Origin: Lewinellaceae bacterium
Lineage (GTDB): Bacteria > Bacteroidota > Bacteroidia > Chitinophagales > Saprospiraceae
Assembly: GCA_016716135.1 (NCBI GenBank)
Contig: JADJWX010000002.1
Coordinates: forward strand, 310,001 to 374,000
DNA: 64,000 nucleotides
Direction: 5' to 3'
Below are positions 15,322 to 24,443 of the stretch, piece by piece. A program made the translations under genes and the position numbers. The notes beneath the pieces were generated by a model. It ran no database searches. It saw nothing but the letters and a program-made list of their open reading frames with translations, and was not told where the DNA came from. Position 1 is the stretch's first letter. Each line of letters opens with the position of its first letter.

Positions 15322-17250
15322 ATGAACATACACCTGGCTTTTACTTCCGAAAACACCCGGTTTGAAAAAATACCGACCCGGATTTTTGATACCTCCATTG
15401 ATGCTTCCATCACTGTCGCCCGGGAAATTGCCGGCCTGATCCGGGCAAAAGCCCAAAAAAATGAGCAATGTGTGCTGGGGCTGGCCACCGGCTCCACGCC
15501 CACCAGCGTATACGGCGAGTTGGTTCGCCTGCACCAGGAGGAAGGGCTGAGTTTTCAAAACGTGGTGACGTTCAACCTCGACGAATATTACCCGATGCAG
15601 CCCAATGCGTTGCAGAGTTACGTCCGGTTCATGCAGGAGTACCTGTTCGAGCAGGTGGATATTTTGCCGGAAAACGTACACATCCCGGACGGGACGGTTC
15701 CAAAAGAAAAGGTAGCCGAATTTTGTGCGGCATACGAAGCCAAAATTGAAGCCTGCGGCGGATTGGACCTGCAAGTTTTGGGGATAGGCCGTACCGGGCA
15801 TATCGGCTTCAACGAACCCGGCTCCGGGCAGCAGTCGCGCACCCGCCTGATCACGCTTGACCACATCACGATCACCGACGCCGCCAGCGATTTTTTCGGC
15901 GAAGAAAATGTGCCGCGCAAAGCCATTACCATGGGCGTCGGCACTATCCTGGCCGCACGCAAGGTGATCCTCATGGCCTGGGGTGAAGGCAAGGCAGCCA
16001 TCATCCGGGAGGCAGTGGAAGGAGCGGTTTCCGATCACGTGCCCGCTACGTATTTGCAGGATCACCCCGATGCCACCGTGGTCCTCGACCGGGCCTCCGC
16101 CGCCGAACTTACCCGCGTGAAAACGCCCTGGCTGCTCGGTGAAATTCCCTGGAACCACCTGCTCATCAAAAAAGCGGTGATCTGGCTGGCCATGAAACTG
16201 GAAACCCCCATCCTCAAACTGACCAACCGCGATTACATGGACCACGGGATGGGCGATATCATCACCGAGTTCGACTCGGCCTACAACATCAATATCCGGG
16301 TGTTCAACGAACTGCAACGCACCATTACCGGCTGGCCGGGCGGCAAACCGGATGCCGACGATTCCACGCGCCCCGAACGTGCCAACCCGCCCCAAAAACG
16401 CTGCATCATTTTCAGTCCGCACCCCGACGACGATGTGATTTCCATGGGTGGTACGTTTATCCGCCTGGTCGATCAGGGCCACGAGGTGCATGTCGCCTAC
16501 CAAACGTCCGGCAACATTGCCGTTTTTGATGACGACGTGGTCCGCTTTGTCGATTTCGTCAACGACTTTCACAAGGCATTCGACCTGGAAAAAACGGTGA
16601 CCAGCATGATGTTCGACGCCGTCAAACGCAAGGTGCAGGAAAAACAACCCGGCGAGGTAGACGCCGCCGAAGTGCAACGCATCAAGGGGCTTATCCGCCG
16701 TACGGAGGCGAAAGCCGGCTGCCGCTATGTGGGCATCGACGACAGCCGGGCGCATTTTCTCGATCTGCCTTTTTATGAAACCGGCAAGGTGAAAAAAAAG
16801 CCGCTGGGCGCGGAAGATATCCGCATTACCGTCGACCTGCTCAACGCCATCCAGCCACACCAGATTTACGCCGCCGGCGACCTTTCCGATCCGCACGGTA
16901 CGCACCGGGTTTGCCTGGAAGCTATTTTCCGGGCTGTCGAGCAACTGAAGCAGGAAAACACGCCCTGGCTGAAGGACTGCTACATCTGGCTCTACCGCGG
17001 CGCCTGGCAGGAATGGGAAATTGAGAATGTGGACATGGCCGTGCCGCTCAGTCCGGAGGAGTTGCTGCGCAAACGCAGGGCAATTTTCAAGCACCAGTCG
17101 CAAAAAGACCGCCCGTTGTTTCCCGGCCATGATTCGCGCGAGTTCTGGCAACGCGCCGAATCGCGCAACAGCGGCACAGCCCGCCTGTACGATCAGCTGG
17201 GTTTGCCGGAGTACGAGGCGATTGAGGCGTTTAAGCGGTATTATTTTTGA
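15322..17250 (+). CDS. nagB: Glucosamine-6-phosphate deaminase fused to a PIG-L (LmbE) deacetylase domain
   Basis: The 642-residue protein joins two enzymes. The N-terminal NagB domain (about 20-280) has LATGSTPTSVY, FNLDEYYPM with the catalytic Asp, and GIGRTGHIGFNEPGS; it converts glucosamine-6-P to fructose-6-P and ammonia. After a helical linker, a PIG-L/LmbE domain starts near 365 with the zinc motif SPHPDDDVISMGG and includes SDPHGTHRVCLEA. PIG-L domains deacetylate N-acetylglucosaminyl groups, so the fusion could couple deacetylation and deamination in amino-sugar use. This long form is known from Bacteroidota. ATG 15322 is preferred to 15286 because it starts the conserved N-terminus. 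Confidence 0.92.
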   Translation: MNIHLAFTSENTRFEKIPTRIFDTSIDASITVAREIAGLIRAKAQKNEQCVLGLATGSTPTSVYGELVRLHQEEGLSFQNVVTFNLDEYYPMQPNALQSYVRFMQEYLFEQVDILPENVHIPDGTVPKEKVAEFCAAYEAKIEACGGLDLQVLGIGRTGHIGFNEPGSGQQSRTRLITLDHITITDAASDFFGEENVPRKAITMGVGTILAARKVILMAWGEGKAAIIREAVEGAVSDHVPATYLQDHPDATVVLDRASAAELTRVKTPWLLGEIPWNHLLIKKAVIWLAMKLETPILKLTNRDYMDHGMGDIITEFDSAYNINIRVFNELQRTITGWPGGKPDADDSTRPERANPPQKRCIIFSPHPDDDVISMGGTFIRLVDQGHEVHVAYQTSGNIAVFDDDVVRFVDFVNDFHKAFDLEKTVTSMMFDAVKRKVQEKQPGEVDAAEVQRIKGLIRRTEAKAGCRYVGIDDSRAHFLDLPFYETGKVKKKPLGAEDIRITVDLLNAIQPHQIYAAGDLSDPHGTHRVCLEAIFRAVEQLKQENTPWLKDCYIWLYRGAWQEWEIENVDMAVPLSPEELLRKRRAIFKHQSQKDRPLFPGHDSREFWQRAESRNSGTARLYDQLGLPEYEAIEAFKRYYF

Positions 17251-17397
17251 TTACATGATTGACGATTACATGATTACATGATTTAAGAAGTAGTTCACCA
17301 TCCTGGTAAAAGTAGGTTGTGTCATTCAATGAAAAGGTGGACACACTACGTATCCTTCTGCAATCATGTAATCATGTAATCGTCAATCATGTAATCA
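17248..17397. repeat. Hairpin element with perfect 34-bp arms made of GATTACAT words
   Basis: Positions 17248-17281 and 17364-17397 are exact complements. Each arm is a tandem run of the word (T)GATTACATGATT. The left arm begins with the TGA stop of the nagB-type gene. The core contains GTAGTTCACCAT, a word shared with similar elements at 35.1, 44.3 and 54.0 kb. It lies between two convergent genes and may act as a bidirectional terminator. Confidence 0.85.
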
Positions 17398-17411
17398 AAT
17401 CCCTATCTCAA

Positions 17412-18695
17412 TTAAACCATTTCCACTGTAGTATCTACCCATGCCGGCACCTTGTCCAGCGCCTGCTCCAGATCCCACCACAAGTCCTCTGCATTCTCCA
17501 CCCCGACCGACAGCCGCACCAGCGCATCGGTGATACCAAAGGCCGCTTTTTCGGTCGGGTCGACTCCGGCGTGGGTCATGGTGGCCGGGTGTTGGGCAAG
17601 CGATTCGGTGCTACCCAGGCTGACCGCCAGTTTGACCAGTTTGAGGTGGTTCAAAAAAGCAAAAGCTTCGCGCTCGCCGCCTTTTAATTCGAATGAAACC
17701 ATGGCGCCTGGAGCGCTGCATTGCCGCTGGTAAATGGCATAGGCTTCGCCGTCTTCGGGGCTGAGCAATCCGAGGTAGTACACCTTGGCAATTTTCGGGT
17801 GCCGGGCCAGCCGCCGGGCGACGATTTGCGCATTTTCGGTCTGTTTTTCCATACGTAGCTTCAGCGTTTCAAGGCTGCGCAGCAGCAGCCAGCCGGTGTG
17901 CGGGGCGATCATGTTGCCCAAAAACGTGCGCAGGGTTTTCACGCGGGTGATGCGTTCGGCGGAGCCCAGGCAGGCGCCGGCGATCACGTCGGAGTGGCCG
18001 CCGATGTACTTGGTGGCGGAGTAGAGCACCAGGTCGGCGCCGTGGCGGAGCGGATGCTGCCAGAGCGGCCCCATGTAGGTGTTGTCGACGGTGACCAGCG
18101 CGCGGCGTTCGGGAGTGCTGAACTGGTCGGCTACCGAGCGGCACATGGCGATATCGACCAGGTCGTTGGTGGGGTTGGCCGGGGTTTCGATGTAGATCAT
18201 GCCGAGGCGGTCTTTTTTGCCGGAGGCTTCGATGAGTTGCACCAGTTCGGCGCGTGTGGCCCCGGGCCGGAAACCGAGCACATTAATGCCGAACTTGGTC
18301 AGCACGTGGTGCACGAAGTGGCTGGTGCCGCCGTAAAGCGGGTTGCTGTAGAGGAGCAGGTCGCCGGGTTGCAGGAATTCAAACAGGGCTGTCGAAATGG
18401 CCGACATGCCACTTTCAAACACTGCAGCAGCCTCGGCGCCGTCCCAGAGTTTGAGGCGTTCTTCCAGGATTTCCATGTCGGGGTTGTTGATCCGGCTGTA
18501 GATGAGGCCGGTTTTTTCGCGGGCGCCTTGTTCGCGCAGCCCGTAGGCTACTTCAAAAAAAGCCTTGCCTTCTTCGGCTGTGCGAAACGCAAAGGTCGAA
18601 GTTTGAAAAATCGGGCATTTGACGGCGCCTTCCGACCACTCGGGCCGGTATCCGTGGGACATCATCAGGGTTTCGGGTTGAAATTTACGTTTCAT
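17412..18695 (-). CDS. Cystathionine gamma-synthase / methionine gamma-lyase family PLP enzyme
   Basis: A 427-residue Cys/Met metabolism PLP-dependent enzyme. The PLP lysine is K229 in SATKYIGGHSD; YSRINNP (phosphate binding) and ETPANP are also present. Members either build cystathionine or cleave methionine or homocysteine to 2-oxobutyrate. The inserted EVAYGLREQGAREKTG and the divergent Lrp-type regulator favour a catabolic methionine gamma-lyase role, but this is inference. ATG 18693-18695 is used; an upstream in-frame start at 18716 adds only seven basic residues. Confidence 0.88.
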   Translation of the reverse strand: MKRKFQPETLMMSHGYRPEWSEGAVKCPIFQTSTFAFRTAEEGKAFFEVAYGLREQGAREKTGLIYSRINNPDMEILEERLKLWDGAEAAAVFESGMSAISTALFEFLQPGDLLLYSNPLYGGTSHFVHHVLTKFGINVLGFRPGATRAELVQLIEASGKKDRLGMIYIETPANPTNDLVDIAMCRSVADQFSTPERRALVTVDNTYMGPLWQHPLRHGADLVLYSATKYIGGHSDVIAGACLGSAERITRVKTLRTFLGNMIAPHTGWLLLRSLETLKLRMEKQTENAQIVARRLARHPKIAKVYYLGLLSPEDGEAYAIYQRQCSAPGAMVSFELKGGEREAFAFLNHLKLVKLAVSLGSTESLAQHPATMTHAGVDPTEKAAFGITDALVRLSVGVENAEDLWWDLEQALDKVPAWVDTTVEMV

Positions 18696-18830
18696 GATCT
18701 TCGTTTTTTCCTCCAAATTTCTGATTATTGGATTATTGATCCAGTGATTTAGATTACATTGGAAAATGAATCTTATTAATTTCTTATTTTAAGAATTTGA
18801 ATCCTTATTTGTTTGAAAAACCGACCCGAA
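18696..18830. promoter_or_regulatory. AT-rich divergent control region between PLP enzyme and Lrp gene
   Basis: The spacer is markedly more AT-rich than its surroundings, with partially repeated words (GGATTATTGATCC, ATTTTAAGAATTTGAATCC). Such A/T tracts are typical of Lrp binding sites and it must contain both divergent promoters. No exact TAnnTTTG box is visible on either strand. The regulatory reading is inference from position. Confidence 0.45.
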
Positions 18831-19310
18831 ATGGAAAAAAATTCTACGCCTCCGGACGCCACCGACCGCGCCATTTTGCAACTCCTCCAGGAGGATGCTT
18901 TTTTGACAACAAAAGAAATTGCCGCCCGCACCCGGCTTACCACCACGCCGGTATTCGAACGGATCAAACGCCTGGAACGCGAGGGCTACATTGCCCGGTA
19001 CACCGCCCTGCTCGACCGGCGGAAAATTGGCCTGGCCATGCTCGTTTTTTGCGATGTGCTGCTGAAGGAGCACAACCGCGACTACCTGCTGCGTTTTGAG
19101 GAATCGGTGGTGGGGTTGCCCGAGGTGTTGGAGTGCCACCACGTGACCGGGGAGTACGATTACCTGCTCAAAGTGGCCGTGCACGACATGGACGATTACC
19201 AGCGGTTCATCAAAGAAAAACTGGCCGTGCTGGAAAACATCGGGCGGGTGCAGAGTCACTTTGTGATGACGGAGGTGAAAAATTCAACGGTGTTGCCGGT
19301 GGGGGCGTAG
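18831..19310 (+). CDS. Lrp/AsnC-family transcriptional regulator
   Basis: A 159-residue regulator with an N-terminal winged helix-turn-helix (DRAILQLLQEDAFLTTKEIAARTRLTT..., residues ~11-55). A C-terminal RAM ligand-binding domain follows (LPEVLECHHVTGEYDYLLKVAV; ~85-150). Lrp proteins sense amino acids. The gene is divergent from the sulfur-amino-acid PLP enzyme with a ~135-bp AT-rich spacer, a layout typical of a regulator controlling its neighbour. ATG 18831 is preferred over TTG 18813. Confidence 0.92.
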   Translation: MEKNSTPPDATDRAILQLLQEDAFLTTKEIAARTRLTTTPVFERIKRLEREGYIARYTALLDRRKIGLAMLVFCDVLLKEHNRDYLLRFEESVVGLPEVLECHHVTGEYDYLLKVAVHDMDDYQRFIKEKLAVLENIGRVQSHFVMTEVKNSTVLPVGA

Positions 19311-19321
19311 TGTAAACGAAA

Positions 19322-19350
19322 TTGCAAATCCGAAATCCTAGCTACCTTTA
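19322..19350 (+). promoter_or_regulatory. Probable promoter of the M1 peptidase gene
   Basis: TTG at 19322-19324 is followed, 18 nt later, by TACCTTTA at 19343-19350, a near match to TAnnTTTG. The ATG at 19370 is 20 nt downstream. Confidence 0.4.
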
Positions 19351-19369
19351 CCCGCAAAACAAATACGTT

Positions 19370-21246
19370 ATGTTCCGCCTTTTTACTACCCTCATTTTTT
19401 TGGGCGCAGCCCAAATACTGATCGCCCAGGATGCAAGCCTTTTTGTGCCCCGAAACATCCAGCGTGCCTATGACAAAGGCACCCGGAGCAACGACGGCGC
19501 CCCGGGTCCCGGCTACTGGCAAAACCGCGCGAGCTACATCCTCCGGGTCAACCTGGAACCCAAAAAGCGCTTGCTGAGCGGTGAGGCAACGATTACCTAC
19601 CACAATAACAGCCCGGATTCGCTGACGGCGATCCGGATTAAACTCCAGCACGACCGCTACCGCAAAGGCGCCCAGCGCGACGAGGATGTGGACCCTGCCG
19701 ATGTCGATGAAGGCGTCATCTTAAAGCAGCTGACCTACAACGGCCGCCCGGTGGATAAAGACCAACAGCGGCGGCGCAGTACCTTTCTGGATATTCGCCT
19801 GGGCAAAGGCGAGGCCCTGGCAGCAGGCGCTTCCGCAACAATTGCCGTGCAGTGGTCCTACACCTTGCCGGCCGACAAAAACGCTACGCGGGAATGTGTT
19901 TGCGACCCAAGCACATTCTTTGTGCCGTACTGGTATCCTCAGGTGGCTGTGTACGACGACTATAACGGCTGGGCCGGCACGCCGTACAGCGGCCAGCAGG
20001 AATTTTACCACGATTTTGCCGATTATGATGTGACCATCACCATGCCCAAAGGCTACATGGTTTGGGCGACCGGTGAGTGGCAAAATCCGGGTGATTTATT
20101 GGAGAAAACGTACCTCGACCGGTTCAACCAGGCGCATACGTCCACCGAGGTGATCAAAATATTTACCGAAAACGAATTGAAAGCAGGCGGTGTGTTTAAA
20201 AAGCAAAGCTGCACCGGTTTCATTACAAAGCCACTGATGTGCCCGATTTTACGTTTGCAGCCAGCGATCATTACAATTGGGATGCGACGTCGGTGGTGGT
20301 AGACGCATCTACCGGCCGCCGCACCTTCGTCAGTGCCGCCTACGACACCAAATCGCCCGACTACCCCAGGGTGGCCCGCATTGCCGCCGACGGCATCCAC
20401 CTGATGAGCACCTGGTTGCCGGGATACCCGTTCCCGTATCCCTGCATCACGGTGTTCAACGGCAACGATGGTATGGAGTACCCCATGATGGTGAACGACG
20501 CCAGCGTGGGCGACCGCGACCCGACCGGCCTGACGGTGCATGAAGTGGCGCATACCTACTTCCCGTTTATGATGGGCATCAACGAACAGGAGTATGCCTG
20601 GATGGATGAAGGCTGGGCCAATTTTTTCGACGGGCTGCTAACGGATTCGCTCACCGGCCGGCCAACCGGCGGCGGCCGCGGCTATTCGTTTGCTGCTGGA
20701 ACCGATTCGGATGTACCCTTGATGGTGCGCTCCAGTTTGTTGCGCGGGCGGGCCTATGGTATTGCCTCGTACAGCCGCCCGCAAAATGCCTACCTGACTT
20801 TGCTCGACTTGCTGGGGTACGAAACGTTTCACCGTTGTATGGTGGCGTATATGGATCGCTGGAAAGGCAAGCACCCCATCCCCTATGATTTTTTCAACAC
20901 CTGGAACGACGTGTCCGGACAAAACCTGGACTGGTTCTGGAAGCCCTGGTTTTTTGAATGGGGGCATCCGGATCTTGGCATTCAATCGGTTGCCCGGCCG
21001 GAAGGAGGCGACCGGGATGTGATCGCCATCGAAAAAAAGGGTCATCTGCCGGTGCCGATCCACCTCGAGGTCACCTATGACGACGGCTCCACCGAAACGA
21101 TCCATTTCAACGCTTCGGTCTGGAAGTCGGGGGAGACTGTTTCCTCCATTGAATGCCAAAAAGGCAAAACCGTTAAAAGTGTGCATCTGGGTGACCGGAA
21201 CATTCCCGATACCGACCGGAAGAACAATACGTGGAACAAAGCGTAA
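19370..21246 (+). pseudogene. M1-family metallopeptidase (aminopeptidase N-like), interrupted by one frameshift
   Basis: Two overlapping frames (19370-20302 and 20239-21246) together give a ~625-residue secreted M1 peptidase. The first has a signal peptide (MFRLFTTLIFLGAAQILIAQ) and the beta-rich N-terminal domain. The second has HEVAHTYFP with the zinc ligands and the downstream glutamate in DEGWANFF. The C-terminal part closes with a short beta domain. Inserting one A into the A5 run near 20201-20205 joins them as VFKKAKLHRFHYKATDVPDF, a normal family sequence. As given, the product would be truncated before the active site. This may be a consensus error rather than decay. Confidence 0.85.
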
Positions 21247-21338
21247 TTCCTGATTATATTTGACGTTTAGTGCGCATATTGGAGGAAAACAATAGACTTC
21301 CAAATATGCGTTTAACCATAACAGACAATTTCCGCCCT

Positions 21339-21977
21339 ATGAATACGAACAAATTGCTCAATTATGTGCTGATAGCGGTCCTTGCCGGCCTGGTAGTGGT
21401 TTTGGTTTACAAAGCCTGCGAAAAAAAGCGGGAAGACGAACGGTTTGCCCAGGAGAACGCAGACTTTCAGCAAACCCTGCGCGACTTTGGCTATGTTGAA
21501 TCCGACACAACCGGCAGTACCTATAGCGGTGACGACAATACCTACTCCGATCCGGCGCCTAATCAGCCTGCCGTGACTCAAGACGGTATTGAATACGAAA
21601 CACCGCAGCCTAAAACAACAACACCGGCTACACCGAAAACCACACAACCGGCTTCCAAACCCACTCCGGCGCCGGCAACCCAGGCGCCCAAAACGACACC
21701 TCCTGCCAGTACATCCACATCGGAAGCCACAAGCAGTACCGACGGGCGTTACCGCGTGGTAGCCGGTACGTTTACCATCCTGGACGGTGCGCGCCGGGAG
21801 ATGGAACGCCTGATCAAAATGGGCTATCACGATGCCGAAGTGGGCAAATATAACCGTGGAAAATACGCCGTGGTGATCATAAAGCGCACCAACAGCCTCA
21901 GTGAGGCGCGCCGGATGGTGGACGAGCTCAAACGAAAAGGCGTCGACGCCCGAGTGGTAGACCGGGACCGGAAGTAG
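21339..21977 (+). CDS. SPOR-domain membrane protein
   Basis: A 212-residue protein with a single N-terminal membrane helix (LLNYVLIAVLAGLVVVLVYKA), a charged segment, then a Pro/Thr/Ala-rich periplasmic linker (~70-130) of low complexity. A C-terminal SPOR domain follows (GRYRVVAGTFTILDGARREMERL... to the end). SPOR domains bind denuded peptidoglycan at division sites. The topology (short cytoplasmic tail, helix, flexible stalk, SPOR) is standard for septal proteins. ATG 21339 is chosen; an upstream in-frame start at 21270 adds residues without a role. Confidence 0.85.
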   Translation: MNTNKLLNYVLIAVLAGLVVVLVYKACEKKREDERFAQENADFQQTLRDFGYVESDTTGSTYSGDDNTYSDPAPNQPAVTQDGIEYETPQPKTTTPATPKTTQPASKPTPAPATQAPKTTPPASTSTSEATSSTDGRYRVVAGTFTILDGARREMERLIKMGYHDAEVGKYNRGKYAVVIIKRTNSLSEARRMVDELKRKGVDARVVDRDRK

Positions 21978-22003
21978 TTTCAGACACACCTTCAGGACAA
22001 AAC

Positions 22004-22855
22004 TCAATCCTCAAACCGGAGGTGCTTCACGGTAGTGCCCCTGTTGATGAGTTGTTTCAGGGAATCCACACCAATGTTGAGGTGAATTTGCGCAAAGTCG
22101 GCTGTGACTTTCTGGTCGGATATTTCGGTTTTAATACCGTCGTGCGTCATGGGCATGTCGCTCACCAGGAGCAGGGCGCCGGCGGGCATCCGGTTTTTGA
22201 AGGCGGCGACGAAGATCGTTGCCGTTTCCATATCAATGGCATGGCAGCGCAGGTCGATGAGTCGTCGTTTGAAATCGTCGCGGTGTTCCCAAACGCGTTT
22301 GTTCGTGGTGTACACCACGCCGGTCCAGTAGTCGCGCTCGTATTCGCGAATAGTCGTTGAAATTGCTTTTTGCAGGGCAAATGCCGGGAGTGCGGGTACT
22401 TCCGGGGGCAGGTAATCGCTGCTGGTGCCTTCCCCGCGGATGGCTGCGATGGGCAGTATCAGGTCGCCCACCTGGTTTTTTCCGGTTTTTACGCCGCCGC
22501 ATTTTCCCAGAAAAAGGACGGCCGCCGGGCTGATCACTTCGAGCAGGTCTATGATCAGGCCGGCATTCGGGCTGCCTATACCAAAATTGATGATGGTGAT
22601 ATTTTCGGCGGTTGCCGCTTGCATGGGTTTGTGCAGGCCGTATACTTCCACGTTGTGTTTTTCGGCAAACATGCGCACGTAGTTCCCGAAATTGACCAGC
22701 AGGATATATTCGCCAAACTGCTCAAGGGGCATGCCGGTGTAGCGCGGAAGCCAGTCTTTGATGATTCTGATTTTCGCTTTTTTTTCCCGGGCTTCCAGTT
22801 CCTGGGCAACGGCTTCCAGGTCTTCGGGAGTTATCGGGCGATTGGATTTTGTCAT
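22004..22855 (-). CDS. amn: AMP nucleosidase
   Basis: The 283-residue protein belongs to the PNP/UDP phosphorylase fold and resembles Bacteroidota AMP nucleosidases, which hydrolyse AMP to adenine and ribose-5-phosphate. Landmarks are NFGIGSPNAGLIIDLL, FLGKCGGVKTGKNQVGDLILP, RGEGTSSDYLPPEVPALP and the nucleoside-binding DMETATIFVAAFKN. It is shorter than the E. coli Amn because it lacks that protein's N-terminal extension. Start ATG 22853-22855 is preferred over an upstream in-frame start at 22924, which would add 23 residues lacking similarity. corA follows upstream on the same strand, with a ~40-nt gap. Confidence 0.87.
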   Translation of the reverse strand: MTKSNRPITPEDLEAVAQELEAREKKAKIRIIKDWLPRYTGMPLEQFGEYILLVNFGNYVRMFAEKHNVEVYGLHKPMQAATAENITIINFGIGSPNAGLIIDLLEVISPAAVLFLGKCGGVKTGKNQVGDLILPIAAIRGEGTSSDYLPPEVPALPAFALQKAISTTIREYERDYWTGVVYTTNKRVWEHRDDFKRRLIDLRCHAIDMETATIFVAAFKNRMPAGALLLVSDMPMTHDGIKTEISDQKVTADFAQIHLNIGVDSLKQLINRGTTVKHLRFED

Positions 22856-22893
22856 AGTCTGGAATTTTTTTGTTGCGCGAATATCCGGTGGAT

Positions 22894-23844
22894 TCAGAAT
22901 ATGCGGCGCCGTTGCATGACCCAATAAAGAAATCCGGTGAGCAGCGCCGTGAACAGGATGGTAAGATAAAATGCCATGGGGCTGTCGGGTATTCCATTGG
23001 GGATATTCATTCCAAAGAACGACGAAATAAGCGTGGGCACCATGAGGACCACCGTGATAATCGTAAGCCGGTGGATGAAAACGTTCAGGTTGTTGGAGAT
23101 AATGCTGGAGTAGGCGTCCATAGTGCCGTTGAGGATGTTGGTGTACACGTGCGACATGGAAAGGGCCTGTGAGTTGTCGATGATGATGTCTTCAAAAAGA
23201 TCGGTCAGGTCTTCATCGCCGTTGATGTGCAGAAAGTCGGTTCGTTTGACTTTCATTTTGAGCAGTTCGTTGGAGTTCAGCGAGTTGACGAAGTAGACCA
23301 GACTTTTTTCAATGGAAAGCAGTTGTTTGAGTTCGGCATTCCGGCTGGAGTGCATGAGTTCTTTTTCAATGAGATTCCGGCGCAGATTGAGTTTTTTCAG
23401 GCAGGAAAGAAAGTAGTACACGTTTTGTTCCATGATCTGGAGCACGAAACGTTTTTCATCGGATGGATTAAAATTGCGCACTTTGCCTTCCAGGAAATTT
23501 GCCAAAACGGGCGTTTCGAAGGCCGAAACCGTAATGATGTTTTCGATGGTCAGGATCATGCCGATCGGTGCGGTGATAAAAACCGCTTCGTTTTCCGCTT
23601 CGGAGATTTCGTTGAGCACCGGGGTGTTGACGAGAATGAAGCGCACGTCCTCATCGCGTTCATAACGCGCGCGTTCGTCCAGGTCAAGGGAGTCGGTCAG
23701 GAAAACAGGATCGAATTCGAGCCGGCGGGCAAACTCCTCCAGTTCGTCAGGAGCGAAGGGTGGGGTCAGATTTACCCAACAACCCGGCTCCAGCTCGGGC
23801 AGTTCCACGAGCTTTCGTTTTTCGCGTGCATAATAACGGATCAC
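22894..23844 (-). CDS. corA: CorA-family divalent cation (Mg/Co) transporter
   Basis: A 316-residue transporter with the long cytoplasmic N-terminal domain, the stalk helix, and two C-terminal membrane helices. The signature GMN sits at ~278-280 (SSFFGMNIPNG) between them, and the C-terminus is basic (MQRRRIF). CorA pentamers mediate Mg2+ influx. The only suitable start is a GTG at 23842-23844, giving MIRYYAREKRKLVEL. It precedes the AMP nucleosidase gene on the same strand. Confidence 0.93.
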   Translation of the reverse strand: MIRYYAREKRKLVELPELEPGCWVNLTPPFAPDELEEFARRLEFDPVFLTDSLDLDERARYERDEDVRFILVNTPVLNEISEAENEAVFITAPIGMILTIENIITVSAFETPVLANFLEGKVRNFNPSDEKRFVLQIMEQNVYYFLSCLKKLNLRRNLIEKELMHSSRNAELKQLLSIEKSLVYFVNSLNSNELLKMKVKRTDFLHINGDEDLTDLFEDIIIDNSQALSMSHVYTNILNGTMDAYSSIISNNLNVFIHRLTIITVVLMVPTLISSFFGMNIPNGIPDSPMAFYLTILFTALLTGFLYWVMQRRRIF

Positions 23845-24443
23845 AGTCCATTGATTGTCAGGTTCGTCATAAAAACAGTTTCATGGGTGCTGCAAACTTA
23901 CACCACAGGGGGCAGGCATCCAACAGTTAAACCTGCTTATCTGCAAAAAACCAAAAAACCGGATCGGGCTTTTCGGGACAAAAAAGCCCTGCATTGGTCG
24001 TCCGGGGCAGCATCGGATGGATAATAGCCCGGATGTTTGGACCATTGACAAGTGCTGCCGACCGGGGATAGTTTTTTGTTAAAACCTGGGAAGATCGAAG
24101 GAAAATTATCTATTATTGCACGACAAAAAGCCACGCAAATTCTCTGTGGTCAAGCGCAAAAGACCGAATATCAAGGAACATTTTCCAACGCTGTTTTTAA
24201 TCCATCCTGAATCATAATCCCGCTTTGGCGCTTGTTTGATCTGTACCATCCCCTCGTTGAGCAGCCAATTGTACCGGTACGGTGCCTGAAAACGGCCCGT
24301 TTAATCCGTTTGTGATAACTTTGTATGCAGCGCCTCAGCGATTAGTTGTATCTGCTTTAAAGTTTTTCGGCCGCCGATCCGTTTCTCCGGCATTTTGAAT
24401 ATACTCAAACAAAATTCAGGCTTACACACTAAACCCATTTTGT
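23845..24443. other. Long intergenic region upstream of the giant adhesin gene
   Basis: This ~600-bp divergent spacer between corA and the adhesin has no ORF with recognisable sequence. A TAACTTTG box at 24316-24323 fits the Bacteroidota -7 element and would give a ~110-nt leader for the adhesin; no matching -33 is seen. The unusual length may reflect regulation of the adhesin. Confidence 0.45.

Noticed and set aside
23845..24443. Possible tRNA or sRNA gene in the 600-bp spacer before the adhesin
   Set aside because: No cloverleaf or T-loop (GGTTCAAATCC-like) sequence and no terminator-like hairpin were found.
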